This document shows positions 18,295 to 31,183 of a DNA stretch of 64,000 nt, piece after piece. Below the pieces are notes generated by a model, which worked only from the letters and a program-made list of their open reading frames with translations, did not search any database and had not been told where the DNA came from. Numbering within the stretch: the stretch's first letter is position 1; the number at the start of each line of letters is the position of its first letter. The stretch is from assembly GCF_004216905.1 (NCBI RefSeq), contig NZ_SGXJ01000007.1, positions 248,001 through 312,000 on the forward strand, in the 5' to 3' direction. The stretch is from Kribbella sp. VKM Ac-2569 (GTDB taxonomy: Bacteria > Actinomycetota > Actinomycetes > Propionibacteriales > Kribbellaceae). The translations under genes and the position numbers were made by a program.

Positions 18295-19446
18295 ATGACG
18301 GGTGTCGGCAGTGACTCAGCACCAGCGGGGTCGTTGCGGACCGCTCTCGTCCAGCAGCTGGTAGCTGCTGGCACGATCCGCGACGAGCGGGTCGCGGCTG
18401 CGTTCGCGGCGGTGCCACGACATGTATTCGTCCCGCACGCTCCGCTCGAGATCGCGTACGCGGACGACGTCGTACTGATGAAGCACGACCAGGCTGGAGT
18501 GGTGATCAGTTCGGTGTCGCAGCCGAGCATTGTCGCGCTGATGCTGCAGCAGGCCGCGATCCGGCCGGGGGACCGGGTCCTCGAGATCGGTTCCGGCGGG
18601 TACAACGCCGCTCTGATGCGGGAGCTGGCCGGACCGCGTGGTGCGGTGACCTCGGTCGACATTGATCCGGAAGTGACGGATCGAGCGCGCGAGTCACTCG
18701 ACGAGGCTGGGTACGGCGATGTGGTCGTGGTGCAGGCTGATGGCGCGTTCGGTGTTCCGGAGCGAGCGCCGTACGACCGGATTGTGGTGACGGTGACGGC
18801 GTGGGACATCGCCGGCGCGTGGCTGCGGCAGCTACGGCCGGGCGGGCGCATCGTCGTACCGCTGCGGATGCGCGGGCAGACACGGGCGATCGCGTTCGAC
18901 CTGGTCGGTGACCATCTCGAGAGCCGGTCCGCGACGGTGTGCGGGTTCGTCAGCATGCAAGGGGCGGGCGCGGACTACGAGCGGCTGGTCCCGTTGCAGG
19001 ACGGCGGGCTGGCGTTCGATGAGGACCAGGAGGGCGAGCCGCATCCGCAGTACGACGTACTGACGTTGCCGGCTGAGCAGAAGTGGTCCGGAATACAGGT
19101 GCATCGCGAGGAGCCTCTACTCGACCTCTTCCTGTGGCTGGCGAGCAAGCTGCCGGGGTACTGCGTGCTGTCAGGTAGGGAATGGGCAGCCGTTGCAACG
19201 GCGGACAGCCTGGCGTACCTCACGTCACGCAACGGGAAAGACGGGGTGCACATAGAGCTGGGCTGCCGCGGTCATGGTCCGGACGCCGGTGAGCTGATCG
19301 ACCACATGCTCGACCAAGTGCAGAGCTGGGACGCCAAGCATCGCAGGGGTCCGGCGTTTCAGGTGCATGCCTCAGACGCTGTGCTGCCGCCCGGCTTCCA
19401 CATCGCCCGGCGGCACAGCTACATCACTGTGACGTGGGCGGAGTAG
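18295..19446 (+). CDS. PCMT-like protein methyltransferase
   Basis: 383 residues. The first 220 match protein-L-isoaspartate methyltransferases: VPRHVFVPHAPLEIAYAD, the SSVSQPSIVALML segment, then SAM motif I VLEIGSGGYNAAL. The extra C-terminal domain of about 160 residues occurs in a longer actinobacterial subgroup, members of which are called FxLD-system methyltransferases when they sit beside lanthipeptide genes. No precursor or lanthionine synthetase is visible here, so repair of isoaspartyl residues or modification of an unlinked peptide are both open. It follows marR by 2 bases. Confidence 0.75.
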   Translation: MTGVGSDSAPAGSLRTALVQQLVAAGTIRDERVAAAFAAVPRHVFVPHAPLEIAYADDVVLMKHDQAGVVISSVSQPSIVALMLQQAAIRPGDRVLEIGSGGYNAALMRELAGPRGAVTSVDIDPEVTDRARESLDEAGYGDVVVVQADGAFGVPERAPYDRIVVTVTAWDIAGAWLRQLRPGGRIVVPLRMRGQTRAIAFDLVGDHLESRSATVCGFVSMQGAGADYERLVPLQDGGLAFDEDQEGEPHPQYDVLTLPAEQKWSGIQVHREEPLLDLFLWLASKLPGYCVLSGREWAAVATADSLAYLTSRNGKDGVHIELGCRGHGPDAGELIDHMLDQVQSWDAKHRRGPAFQVHASDAVLPPGFHIARRHSYITVTWAE

Positions 19447-20287
19447 CCCGCGGCGGGTTGCTGACGGTCTGCCACAGCTCCTCGATGTCGGAGCGATCCT
19501 CCGGCTCGGGCTCGTCGACCCAGCCACTGGCCCACACGTTCTCGTCACGGTCGTTGACGTTGAAGATCGACTCCGCGAACGCCGCCGAACCGACGTACCG
19601 CTCCTCATCTGGCTCATCCAGTACGTCGGCATCCTGCTGAGCCGCTGGCGGCGCGACCAACGTGCGGGCGTACTTCTGCGCCTCCAGGATGCCCATTTCG
19701 CGCTCGTCGCTCAGCAACCGGATCGCGCCGACCTCGTTCTTCGCGTTCATCAAGGCCCGCACCCTGGCGTCCAGGTCCTGGTTCGGCGCCGGCAGATTGT
19801 TCTGCTGCGGCCGGTGAGCCGGCGGTTGGTACGGCCCCGGGTTGTACTGCACCGGGTACTGCGAAGGCTGGAACTGCGCCGGCGGCTGGTACATCCCGGT
19901 CTGCGGGTACGGCGTACCGTGGCCGGGCTGCTGTGCCGCCTGGCCGGGGGAGTTTCGCTCGCCCGCGTGTCGTGGCTGGCGACCGTTCTGCAGAAGCTGC
20001 TGGAGAACGGCTGCGGCCTGCTGACTGCCCTGCGCGGTCCCGGTCTGCACCGGGAAGGTCGGCTGGCTCGGCGTGGGTGACGGAGGTGGTCCACCCGGCC
20101 CGGCGGCCTGGGTGAACTGGCCCTGGAACTGGACCGGCTGGTTGCCGCCCTGCTGGGCCTGGATCCGCTCGATCATCGCCTGCATCCGGGCGTTCGGCTG
20201 GCCGGTGCCGCTCTTGGACCCCTGCCGGGCCTTGTTGATCAGGCTCACCACGATCATCACGACGACGAAGATCACGAACCCCGTCAT
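19424..20287 (-). CDS. Membrane-anchored Pro/Gln-rich protein of unknown function
   Basis: 287 residues. One N-terminal helix ([15 protein letters not shown]) is followed by a long disordered region rich in Q, P and Y (residues about 35-165). A conserved-looking helical segment follows ([18 protein letters not shown], then [18 protein letters not shown]). The acidic C-terminus is poorly ordered. The product is predicted to be a single-pass cytoplasmic-facing protein. I do not recognise a family with known function. The 3' end overlaps the convergent methyltransferase gene by 23 bases. Confidence 0.65.
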   Translation of the reverse strand: MTGFVIFVVVMIVVSLINKARQGSKSGTGQPNARMQAMIERIQAQQGGNQPVQFQGQFTQAAGPGGPPPSPTPSQPTFPVQTGTAQGSQQAAAVLQQLLQNGRQPRHAGERNSPGQAAQQPGHGTPYPQTGMYQPPAQFQPSQYPVQYNPGPYQPPAHRPQQNNLPAPNQDLDARVRALMNAKNEVGAIRLLSDEREMGILEAQKYARTLVAPPAAQQDADVLDEPDEERYVGSAAFAESIFNVNDRDENVWASGWVDEPEPEDRSDIEELWQTVSNPPRATPPTSQ

Positions 20288-20386
20288 GCCGGCCTCCTCG
20301 CGCCTCCGTGGACGTTCTGGACCACCAGCCTAAGGCCGATCGGGTCTAGTCAATCCGCGGAATCGGAGGAATGCGGTGGTCACCGC

Positions 20387-20392
20387 TACAAT
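20387..20392 (+). promoter_or_regulatory. Possible -10 element of the efp-nusB operon
   Basis: TACAAT lies 40 bases upstream of the efp GTG start. No convincing -35 hexamer sits 17 bases before it, so this is a weak call. Confidence 0.35.
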
Positions 20393-20431
20393 CTGCTGTT
20401 ACCGCTGATCGATTTCGAAGGGCATACCCGC

Positions 20432-20995
20432 GTGGCATCGACGAACGACCTCAAGAACGGCATGGTGCTCGACCTGGACGGACAGCTGTGGTCCGTCGTG
20501 TGGTTCCAGCATCACAAGCCGGGCAAGGGCGGCGCCATCGTCCGGACCAAGCTGAAGAACGTGCTGTCCGGCAAGGTGGTGGACAAGACCTTCAACGCCG
20601 ATGTCAAGGTCGACGTGGCCACGGTCGACAAGCGTGACATGACGTACCTGTACAACGACGGCACGGCGTACGTCTTCATGGACAAGAGCACCTACGACCA
20701 GCTGCAACTGGCGCCCGAGGTGGTCGGTGACGCGGTGCACTTCCTGCTCGAGAACCAGGACGCCATCGTCGCGGTGCACGACGAGCTTCCGCTGTACGTC
20801 GAGCTCCCGGCCTCGGTCGAGCTCACGGTCGAGTACACCGAGCCGGGTCTGCAGGGCGACCGCTCCAGCGGCGGCACCAAGCCGGCCAAGCTGGAGACCG
20901 GCTACGACATCCAGGTCCCGCTCTTCCTGACCACCGGCGAGAAGGTCAAGGTCGACACCCGCACCGGGGACTACCTCGGCCGCGTCACCTCCTGA
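20432..20995 (+). CDS. efp: Translation elongation factor P
   Basis: 187 residues in three beta-barrel domains. It rescues ribosomes stalled at polyproline. The domain I loop reads HHKPGKGGA, placing K32 at the tip between P30-G31 and G33-G34. Actinobacterial EF-Ps are generally reported to work with an unmodified lysine in a proline-bracketed PGKGP loop; here the second proline is glycine. The C-terminal signature [12 protein letters not shown] is present. The start is GTG 20432; nusB follows 35 bases on. Confidence 0.96.
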   Translation: MASTNDLKNGMVLDLDGQLWSVVWFQHHKPGKGGAIVRTKLKNVLSGKVVDKTFNADVKVDVATVDKRDMTYLYNDGTAYVFMDKSTYDQLQLAPEVVGDAVHFLLENQDAIVAVHDELPLYVELPASVELTVEYTEPGLQGDRSSGGTKPAKLETGYDIQVPLFLTTGEKVKVDTRTGDYLGRVTS

Positions 20996-21030
20996 GCAGC
21001 GCAACCTCTAGGGAAAGTCGACAACAGAAG

Positions 21031-21441
21031 ATGTCTGCCCGGAGCAAGGCCCGCAAGCGCGCGCTCGACGTGCTGTTCGAGTCGGAGGTCAGGGGGTTGC
21101 CGGTCGGCGGCACCCTGGCTGACCGGGTGGCCGACAACGACCCGCCGGTGAACGAGTTCACCGTGGCGCTGGTCGAAGGGGTCGCGAAACACAGCGAGCA
21201 GATCGACGACCTGCTCGAGACCCACTCGGTGGGCTGGTCGCTGGACCGGATGCCGGCCGTCGACCGGAACATCCTGCGGATCGGTGCCTACGAGCTCCTG
21301 TTCGACGACCGGGTGCCGGACGTGGTCGCGGTGAGCGAGGCGGTCGCGCTGGCGCGGGACCTGTCGACCGACGAGTCCCCGACGTTCGTCAACGGACTGC
21401 TGGCGAGACTGCTGCAGCTGAAGCCCACACTGGGCGTCTGA
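21031..21441 (+). CDS. nusB: Transcription antitermination factor NusB
   Basis: 136 residues, the standard all-helical NusB. It binds boxA RNA with NusE (S10) and supports rRNA operon antitermination. RSKARKRALDVLFESEVRG carries the arginine-rich RNA-binding start; MPAVDRNILRIGAYELLF and the SEAVALARDLSTDESPTFVNGLL segment are family signatures. It is in operon with efp; a strong hairpin 39 bases past the stop ends the unit. Confidence 0.95.
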   Translation: MSARSKARKRALDVLFESEVRGLPVGGTLADRVADNDPPVNEFTVALVEGVAKHSEQIDDLLETHSVGWSLDRMPAVDRNILRIGAYELLFDDRVPDVVAVSEAVALARDLSTDESPTFVNGLLARLLQLKPTLGV

Positions 21442-21479
21442 ATCGCTGCCGGGAAGTGAGGGGGGCGAGCCCTCTGTCA

Positions 21480-21512
21480 GGCCCGGTGACCGTCTCGGTA
21501 CGGTCCCGGGCC
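21480..21512 (+). terminator. Terminator hairpin after nusB
   Basis: Arms GGCCCGGTGACCGT and ACGGTCCCGGGCC pair over about 12 bp with one small bulge around a 6-base loop. There is no T-tract. It lies between convergent nusB and bldD and may serve both. Confidence 0.65.
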
Positions 21513-21690
21513 GCCGTTGCGTCCCCGTGGGCGGCCGGTGAGGTGTTACCTGCCGCATGTACTGCGTTGTAGTGCTCTGTTCCGTCTACTGAGACTGTTC
21601 AGTCTCGCTGAGGAAGGCGGGCGGCCGCGGGCCAGCTGCTACAAGCCCCGACCGTCTAGTGCCTTCGCCAGATTTCTGCCTTCTCAGGCG

Positions 21691-22206
21691 TCAGGCGCCG
21701 GCGGCCTCGGACGATTCCTCGACGTCACCCTTCGCCTCTGGGTTCAGCACACCCCAGGAGATGAAGCGCTCGGTCAGCGTCGTCGGCGATTCGTCGTAGA
21801 TCACCGCGAGCGTCCGCATGTCGTCCTGACGGATCGACAGCACCTTGCCGTTGTAGTCCCCACGCTGAGCCTGGATCGTGGCCGCGTACCGCGTCAGCGG
21901 ACCGGCCTCGCTCGCGTCGAGGTGTTGCAGGGCCTCCAGGTCGAGGATCAACCGGGGAGGAGCGGCAGCCGCGGCAGCCGCGCTGGCGGACCCAGGGAGC
22001 AGCTCACGGATCGGCACGCCGTAGAAATCGGCGAGCTCTGCGAGCTTCTGGACCGTGACGGCTCGATCGCCGCGCTCGTACGAGCCGACGACAACCGCCT
22101 TCCAGCGACCCTTGGACTTCTCTTCCACGCCATGCAGCGACAAACCTTGCTGCTGGCGGATGGCACGTAGCTTGCCACCCAGTGTCTTCGCGTATTCGCT
22201 CGGCAC
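21691..22206 (-). CDS. bldD: Developmental master regulator BldD
   Basis: 171 residues. An N-terminal XRE-type HTH (TLGGKLRAIRQQQGLSLHGVE to about 70) is joined by an alanine-rich linker to the C-terminal c-di-GMP domain. That domain holds the exact signature RGD-X8-RQDD (RGD 115-117, RQDD 126-129), which in Streptomyces binds a c-di-GMP tetramer to dimerise BldD and repress sporulation genes. The start is GTG 22206, preceded by GGAGGG. A perfect BldD-box match lies upstream, so autorepression is likely. A nusB-bldD-pyrR neighbourhood is conserved in mycelial actinobacteria. Confidence 0.96.
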   Translation of the reverse strand: MPSEYAKTLGGKLRAIRQQQGLSLHGVEEKSKGRWKAVVVGSYERGDRAVTVQKLAELADFYGVPIRELLPGSASAAAAAAAPPRLILDLEALQHLDASEAGPLTRYAATIQAQRGDYNGKVLSIRQDDMRTLAVIYDESPTTLTERFISWGVLNPEAKGDVEESSEAAGA

Positions 22207-22280
22207 GCTGGTTCTTCCCTCCGATTAGTTTCGTCATGTCCGGCCCGCAGGGAACGGGCCGAAAGGTGAAACCCCCCTCG

Positions 22281-22295
22281 ATTACACAGAGTAAC
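22281..22295 (-). promoter_or_regulatory. BldD box upstream of bldD
   Basis: attacacagagtaac fits every fixed position of the published 15-bp consensus nTnACnC(A/T)GnGTnAn. On the bldD strand it overlaps TGTAAT, a candidate -10. BldD bound with c-di-GMP would block its own transcription here. Confidence 0.82.
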
Positions 22296-22365
22296 AATAT
22301 TCTGGGTCGGAGGCCAGCGTCAAGACGGCGTGTCACATCCGATACCATGTCAAGCGGTCCGAACG

Positions 22366-22403
22366 TCCTTTAAAGACCCGTCCAGAGAGGCGGGAAAGGA
22401 GGA
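22366..22403 (+). promoter_or_regulatory. PyrR-binding RNA hairpin sequestering the pyrR ribosome-binding site
   Basis: tcctttaaag, then the conserved gtccagagaggc loop region, then gggaaagga reproduces the classical PyrR anti-antiterminator element. The 3' arm AAAGGA (22395-22400) is part of the Shine-Dalgarno AAAGGAGG and pairs with TCCTTT (22366-22371). The ATG follows at 22413. UMP-loaded PyrR stabilising the hairpin would block translation of the coupled operon. No separate terminator is seen. Confidence 0.85.
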
Positions 22404-22412
22404 ACGGTAGCG

Positions 22413-23009
22413 ATGAGCCCTGCCCAGAGCGCAGAGCACCCTGAGACCGCGCAGCCGCCGAAACGCAGCAGCCGCGAGGTCCTCGACGCTTCCGACATTT
22501 CCCGGGCACTGACCCGGATCGCCCACGAGATCCTCGAGCGGAACCGCGGCGCAGACCCGGTCGTCCTGCTCGGCATCCCCAGCCGCGGAGTCCCGCTGGC
22601 ACAACGCGTCTCGGCCCGGATCCAGGCCGTCGAGGGGCAGAGCGTGCCGACAGGGTCACTCGATGTGACCATGTACCGCGATGACATCGGTCTCAAACCA
22701 CCACGTGGCCTGGAACACACCGATATCCCGGCGGACGGTATCGACGGCAAGGTCGTGGTGCTCGTCGACGACGTGCTGTTCTCCGGCCGGACGATCCGCG
22801 CCGCCCTCGACGCGCTCAGCGACATCGGCCGCCCGCGCGCCGTCCAGCTCGCCGTCCTGGTCGACCGCGGCCACCGCGAACTGCCGATCCGCGCCGACTA
22901 CGTGGGCAAGAACCTGCCGACGTCCCTGGTGGAGCGCGTCACCGTCCACCTGACCGAGTACGACGGTCAAGACGCCGTACTGATCGCTGACAAGGGGGCG
23001 AAGGGCTGA
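22413..23009 (+). CDS. pyrR: Pyrimidine operon regulator PyrR
   Basis: 198 residues; RNA-binding regulator with the phosphoribosyltransferase fold and usually some uracil phosphoribosyltransferase activity. The PRPP loop [20 protein letters not shown] is at about 110-130, and [14 protein letters not shown] near 50. An N-terminal extension of about 20 residues ([14 protein letters not shown]) is disordered. It is first gene of the pyr operon behind its own binding element; its stop overlaps pyrB (TGATG), so repression of pyrR translation should spread downstream. Confidence 0.95.
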   Translation: MSPAQSAEHPETAQPPKRSSREVLDASDISRALTRIAHEILERNRGADPVVLLGIPSRGVPLAQRVSARIQAVEGQSVPTGSLDVTMYRDDIGLKPPRGLEHTDIPADGIDGKVVVLVDDVLFSGRTIRAALDALSDIGRPRAVQLAVLVDRGHRELPIRADYVGKNLPTSLVERVTVHLTEYDGQDAVLIADKGAKG

Positions 23010-23944
23010 TGAAGCACCTGTTGAGTGCGGCGGACCTGAGCCGCGACGAGGCCAACCTGATCCTCGACACCGCCGAGGAGATGCGGTCGCTGGCGGACCG
23101 CCCGATCAAGAAGCTGCCCGCGCTGCGCGGGCGGACCGTGGTGAACCTGTTCTTCGAGGACTCCACCCGGACGCGGATCTCGTTCGAGGCGGCGGCCAAG
23201 CGGCTGTCCGCGGACGTCATCAACTTCTCGGCGAAGGGCTCGAGCCTGAGCAAGGGCGAGAGCCTGAAGGACACCGCGCTGACCCTGCAGGCGATGGGTG
23301 CCGACGGCGTCGTCTGCCGGCACGGTTCGTCGGGTGCGCCGCACCTGCTGGCGAAGTCGGGCTGGATGACCGGGTCGGTGGTGAACGCCGGCGACGGGAC
23401 CCACGAGCACCCGACGCAGGCGCTGCTCGACGCGTTCACGATGCGCCGGCACCTCGGCTCCTTGGACGGCCGCCGGATCACGATCGTCGGCGACGTCCTG
23501 CACTCACGGGTCGCGCGGTCGAACGTGCTGCTGCTCTCGACGCTCGGCGCCGAGGTCACTGTGGTCGCCCCGCCGACGCTGGTCCCCGTCGACATGAGCA
23601 GGTGGCCGTGCGTCACGTCGTACGACTTGGACGCGGTGCTGCCGAAGAGCGACGCGGTGATGATGCTGCGGGTGCAGCGGGAGCGGATGAACGACGCGTA
23701 CTTCCCGAGCGCCCGCGAGTACACACGCCGCTACGGCCTGGACAAGAACCGGATGGCGCAGCTGCCGGACGAGGCGATCGTGCTGCACCCCGGGCCGATG
23801 AACCGCGGTATGGAGATCAGCGCCGAGGTCGCCGACTCCACCCGCTCGGTGATCGTCGAGCAGGTCACGAACGGCGTGGCGATCCGGATGGCCGTCCTTT
23901 ATCTGTTGTTGTCGGGTAGTAACGAAGAGGAGCAGACCGCATGA
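23009..23944 (+). CDS. pyrB: Aspartate carbamoyltransferase catalytic chain
   Basis: 311 residues. It makes N-carbamoyl-L-aspartate. Carbamoyl-phosphate binding is shown by [19 protein letters not shown] (about 48-66) and the [12 protein letters not shown] loop; the C-terminal [12 protein letters not shown] segment closes the aspartate site. No regulatory pyrI gene follows, as usual outside enterobacteria. It is coupled by overlaps to pyrR upstream and pyrC downstream (ATGA). Confidence 0.97.
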   Translation: MKHLLSAADLSRDEANLILDTAEEMRSLADRPIKKLPALRGRTVVNLFFEDSTRTRISFEAAAKRLSADVINFSAKGSSLSKGESLKDTALTLQAMGADGVVCRHGSSGAPHLLAKSGWMTGSVVNAGDGTHEHPTQALLDAFTMRRHLGSLDGRRITIVGDVLHSRVARSNVLLLSTLGAEVTVVAPPTLVPVDMSRWPCVTSYDLDAVLPKSDAVMMLRVQRERMNDAYFPSAREYTRRYGLDKNRMAQLPDEAIVLHPGPMNRGMEISAEVADSTRSVIVEQVTNGVAIRMAVLYLLLSGSNEEEQTA

Positions 23945-25233
23945 CCGCGTACCTGATCACCGGCGCAAGCATTGTTGGCGGTGAGGTCGCGGACCTGCTG
24001 ATCGACAACGGCGAGATCGTTGCCATCGGCACCGGCCTCGACGCGCCCGCCGACGTGCAGACGATCGATGCCCAAGGGCTGGTCGCGCTACCGGGTCTGG
24101 TGGACCTGCACACGCACCTGCGTGAGCCCGGCCGGGAGGACGCCGAGACGGTGTTCACCGGCACCCGCGCGGCCGCCAAGGGCGGCTTCACCGCGGTCTT
24201 CGCGATGGCCAACACCGACCCGGTCGCCGACACCGCCGGTGTGGTCGAGCAGGTCTGGCGCCTCGGCCGCGACGCCGGGTACGCCGACGTGTACCCGATC
24301 GGCGCGGTCACGGTCGGACGGAAGGGCACGCAGCTCGCGGAGCTCGGTGCGATGGCGGACTCCGCCGCCCGGGTCCGGGTGTTCTCCGACGACGGCGACT
24401 GCGTCTGGGACGCCGCGCTGATGCGCCGCGCGCTCGAGTACGTGAAGGCGTTCAACGGTGTGATCGCCCAGCACGCGCAGGAGCCGCGGCTCACCCAGGG
24501 CGCGCAGATGAACGAGGGAGCGCTCTCCGGCGTTCTCGGCCTGACCGGCTGGCCGAGTGTCGCCGAGGAGGCGATCATCGCCCGCGACATCCTGCTGAAC
24601 GCGCACGTCGGGTCGAAGCTGCACGTCTGTCACCTGTCCACCAAGGGCTCGGTGGAGATCGTCCGCGCGGCGAAGCGCCGCGGGCTCGAGGTGACCGCCG
24701 AGGTCACCCCGCACCACCTGCTGCTGACCGAGGAGCTTGCCGCCTCCTACGACCCGGTCTACAAGGTGAACCCGCCGCTGCGCACCAAGGAGGACGTCGA
24801 GGCCGTCCGCGAGGGCCTGGCCGACGGCACGATCGACATCGTCGCCACCGACCACGCGCCGCACCCGGTCGAGGACAAGGACTGCGAGTGGAGCGCGGCC
24901 GCGTTCGGTATGACCGGCCTGGAGACCGCTCTCTCGGTGGTCCAGCAGGCGATGATCGACACGAAGCTGCTGACCTGGGCCGACGTCGCCGACCGGATGA
25001 GCTACCGGCCGGCAGCGATCGGTCAGGCTGCCGAGCACGGTCGTCCGCTGGAGGCCGGCGCGCCCGCGAACGTCGTCCTGTACGACCCGCGGGTCGAGCG
25101 GACCGTCGTACCCGAGGATTCGGTGTCGCTGTCGCGGAACACGCCGTTCGACGGGATGACGCTGCCTGGCAAGGTCGTGGCGACGTTCCTGCGCGGTACG
25201 CCGACCGTCCTGGACGGTGAGCACACCCGGTGA
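23941..25233 (+). CDS. pyrC: Dihydroorotase
   Basis: 430 residues, class I amidohydrolase that cyclises carbamoyl aspartate. Metal ligands are in [18 protein letters not shown] (HxH near residue 58), with further histidines in [11 protein letters not shown] and VTPHHLLLT and the aspartate in ATDHAPHP. The aspartate and class I layout match active enzymes rather than the inactive pseudo-dihydroorotases. Start ATG 23941 overlaps the pyrB stop; the stop overlaps the next gene by GTGA. Confidence 0.97.
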   Translation: MTAYLITGASIVGGEVADLLIDNGEIVAIGTGLDAPADVQTIDAQGLVALPGLVDLHTHLREPGREDAETVFTGTRAAAKGGFTAVFAMANTDPVADTAGVVEQVWRLGRDAGYADVYPIGAVTVGRKGTQLAELGAMADSAARVRVFSDDGDCVWDAALMRRALEYVKAFNGVIAQHAQEPRLTQGAQMNEGALSGVLGLTGWPSVAEEAIIARDILLNAHVGSKLHVCHLSTKGSVEIVRAAKRRGLEVTAEVTPHHLLLTEELAASYDPVYKVNPPLRTKEDVEAVREGLADGTIDIVATDHAPHPVEDKDCEWSAAAFGMTGLETALSVVQQAMIDTKLLTWADVADRMSYRPAAIGQAAEHGRPLEAGAPANVVLYDPRVERTVVPEDSVSLSRNTPFDGMTLPGKVVATFLRGTPTVLDGEHTR

Positions 25234-25715
25234 GGGCGTTCCTCGGCATTCTCGGCACGCTGCTGGTGCTGGCAGCGGGCTACTTCGGCATGTACCGGGG
25301 CTGGCGGAACCGCCAGACCCGGCAGGCCGACCTGGCGCCGCTGCCCACGGCTCCAGTGGAAACGCCCCGCGGCGTCGAGGGTGTGTACGTCGCGACGACG
25401 AGCGCCGGCGACTGGATGGACCGGATCGCCGTGCACGAACTGGGCGTCCGCGCCACCGCGGACCTGGCCGTCAGTGAGGCCGGCCTGATCTTCCACCGGC
25501 AGGGGGCGGCGGATGTCTTCATCCCCGCGGACCACCTGACCGGGGTCCGGACCGACCGTGGCATCGCCGGCAAGGTGACCGCGGAGAAGTCCGGCCTCGT
25601 CGTGGTCACCTGGACCCACGACGGCCGTGAGCTCGACACCGGGTTCCGTCCGCGTCGTAAGGCCGACGCCGCCGCCCTGACCGCATCCATCTCGACCCTG
25701 ATCGGAGCACTATGA
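25230..25715 (+). CDS. PH-like membrane protein of the pyr operon
   Basis: 161 residues from GTG 25230. One N-terminal transmembrane helix ([21 protein letters not shown]) is followed by a soluble beta-rich domain ([49 protein letters not shown]) resembling PH-like domains. It lies between pyrC and carA with 4-base overlaps on both sides, as in mycobacteria where an uncharacterised membrane protein gene holds the same position. Its role is unknown; conserved placement suggests a link to carbamoyl phosphate use or to membrane siting of the pathway. Confidence 0.78.
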   Translation: MRAFLGILGTLLVLAAGYFGMYRGWRNRQTRQADLAPLPTAPVETPRGVEGVYVATTSAGDWMDRIAVHELGVRATADLAVSEAGLIFHRQGAADVFIPADHLTGVRTDRGIAGKVTAEKSGLVVVTWTHDGRELDTGFRPRRKADAAALTASISTLIGAL

Positions 25716-26853
25716 GCCAGCCGGCTTTGCTTGTCCTCGAAGACGGCCGGTCCTTCGCCGGTACGTCGTACGGGGCGACCGGATCCACGTTCGGCGAGGC
25801 GGTGTTCACCACCGGGATGACCGGTTACCAGGAGACACTGACCGACCCGTCGTACCACCGGCAGATCGTCACCCAGACCGCGCCGCACATCGGCAACACC
25901 GGGATCAACGACGAGGACGACGAGTCGCAGAAGATCTGGGTCGCCGGGTACGTCGTCCGAGACCCGGCCCGGGTGCCGTCGAACTGGCGCGCGAAGCGAT
26001 CGCTCGACGACCAACTGAAGGGCCAGGAGATCGTCGGGATCTCCGGGATCGACACCCGCGCGCTGACCCGGCACCTGCGGGAGCGCGGCGCGATGCGCGC
26101 CGGGATCTCCACCGAGATCCTGGACCCCGCCGACCTGCTGCAGAAGGTCCTCGAGCAGCCGCCGATGGTCGGCGCGGACCTTGCGTCGGAGGTGACGACG
26201 TTCGAGCCGTACGTCGTACCGGCCGAGGGGGAGAAGCGCTTCACGGTGGTCGCGCTCGACCTCGGGATCAAGACGATGACGCCGAAGCGGATGTCCGAGC
26301 GCGGCATCGAGGTCCACGTCATGCCTGCGGACACCTCGTTGGACGAGATCCTCGCCGTGAATCCGGACGGCATCTTCATGAGCAACGGCCCCGGCGACCC
26401 GGAGACCACCGAGCACCCGACCACGCTGCTGAAGGAACTGCTGCAGCGCGGGAAGCCGTACTTCGGGATCTGCTTCGGCAACCAGGTGTTCGGGCGGGCG
26501 CTCGGACTGGGCACGTTCAAGCTCAAGTACGGGCACCGAGGGATCAACCAGCCGGTGCTCGACCGGGCCACCGGCAAGGTCGAGATCACCGCGCAGAACC
26601 ACGGGTTCGCGGTGGACGCGCCGATCGACTCGGTGGTGGAGACGCCGTACGGAACCGCTGAGGTCTCGCACATCTCGCTCAACGACAACGTCGTCGAAGG
26701 ACTCAAGCTGACCGGCCGTGACGGCCGGGTGCTCGCGTTCTCTGTGCAGTACCACCCTGAAGCGGCGGCGGGTCCCCATGACTCGGCGTACCTGTTCGAC
26801 CGCTTCGTTGAACTGATGACTGCTCATTCGGAGAATGAGGGAGGGCGGAACTG

Positions 26854-26854
<1 letters not shown>
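25712..26854 (+). CDS. carA: Carbamoyl-phosphate synthase small subunit
   Basis: 380 residues. Glutaminase subunit that feeds ammonia to CarB. The C-terminal class I amidotransferase has the nucleophile cysteine in [24 protein letters not shown] before it, and the catalytic histidine-glutamate in YHPEAAAGP. The oxyanion region reads FGICFGNQ rather than the commoner GICLGHQ. The carbamoyl synthase-binding N-terminal domain starts [15 protein letters not shown]. Overlaps upstream (ATGA) and carB downstream (TGATG). Confidence 0.97.
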
Positions 26855-30151
<3,297 letters not shown>

Positions 30152-30159
<8 letters not shown>

Positions 30160-31183
30160 GCGAGTGGTCCGGCCGGTCCTGTACCGGCTGGGTCGCGGTG
30201 ACGCGGAGGTCGCCCACGAGCAGACGCTCGCCGGCCTCCGTCTCCTCGGCCGCGTCCCCGGCGCAGCGCGCGCCGGGGCCCGGCTGTACGGCGCTACGTC
30301 GCCGCGGACCGTCTTCGGAGTCCGCTTCCCGTCACCTGTCGGCCTGGCCGCCGGGATGGACAAGAACGGGGTGGCGCTGCGGGCCTGGCCGGCGATCGGG
30401 TTCGGCTTCGTCGAGGTCGGCACCGTGACGGCGCATCCGCAACCGGGCAACGAGAAGCCCCGCCTGTTCCGCCTCGTCGAGCACGAGGCGGTCATCAACC
30501 GGATGGGCTTCAACAACCTCGGCAGCGAAGCGTTGGCCGCGCGACTGGCGGCGTACGGCGACCTCGGCTACCCGCTCGGCATCTCGATCGGGAAGTCGAA
30601 GGTGACACCGCTGGAGGAGGCGGTCGAGGACTACGTGACCTCGCTGCGCCGCCTCTACCGGTACGGCGACTACTTCGCGGTCAACGTCTCGTCGCCGAAC
30701 ACGCCGGGATTGCGCTCTCTGCAGGACGCCGGACACCTCCGCGAACTGCTGACCGCACTGCACACCGAGGCTGCCTCGCTGACCGTCGCGGGGCTGGCTC
30801 CGAAGCCGATCCTGGTGAAGATCGCGCCGGACCTGACCACGTCGGCGATCGACGAGCTTCTTCAGGTCTGCACCGGCACCGGCGTCGCCGGAATCATCGC
30901 CACCAACACGACGATCGACCGGGCGGGCGTCTCGGGGCATCCGCTGGCGGGTGAGGCCGGCGGCCTGTCCGGCCGGCCGCTTGCCGAGACGTCGGCGAAG
31001 GTCGTCGCGCACATCCACGGGGAAACCGGGGGAGCGCTCCCCGTGATCGGGGTCGGCGGGATCGTCGACCCGTCGGACGCGGCCCGCCTCTTCGACGCCG
31101 GCGCGAGCCTCGTCCAGGTCTACACAGGATTGATTTATCGCGGGCCGGGGCTGATCCGGCAGATCAACAGGAGATTGCCTTGA
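30152..31183 (+). CDS. pyrD: Dihydroorotate dehydrogenase (quinone), class 2
   Basis: 343 residues. Membrane-associated flavoprotein passing electrons from dihydroorotate to quinone. The N-terminal helical extension (about 1-45) typical of class 2 precedes [17 protein letters not shown] and substrate motifs are IGKSK, the catalytic serine in [15 protein letters not shown], and [12 protein letters not shown] near the end. GTG 30152 overlaps the carB 3' end by 8 bases; the stop overlaps pyrF. Confidence 0.96.
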
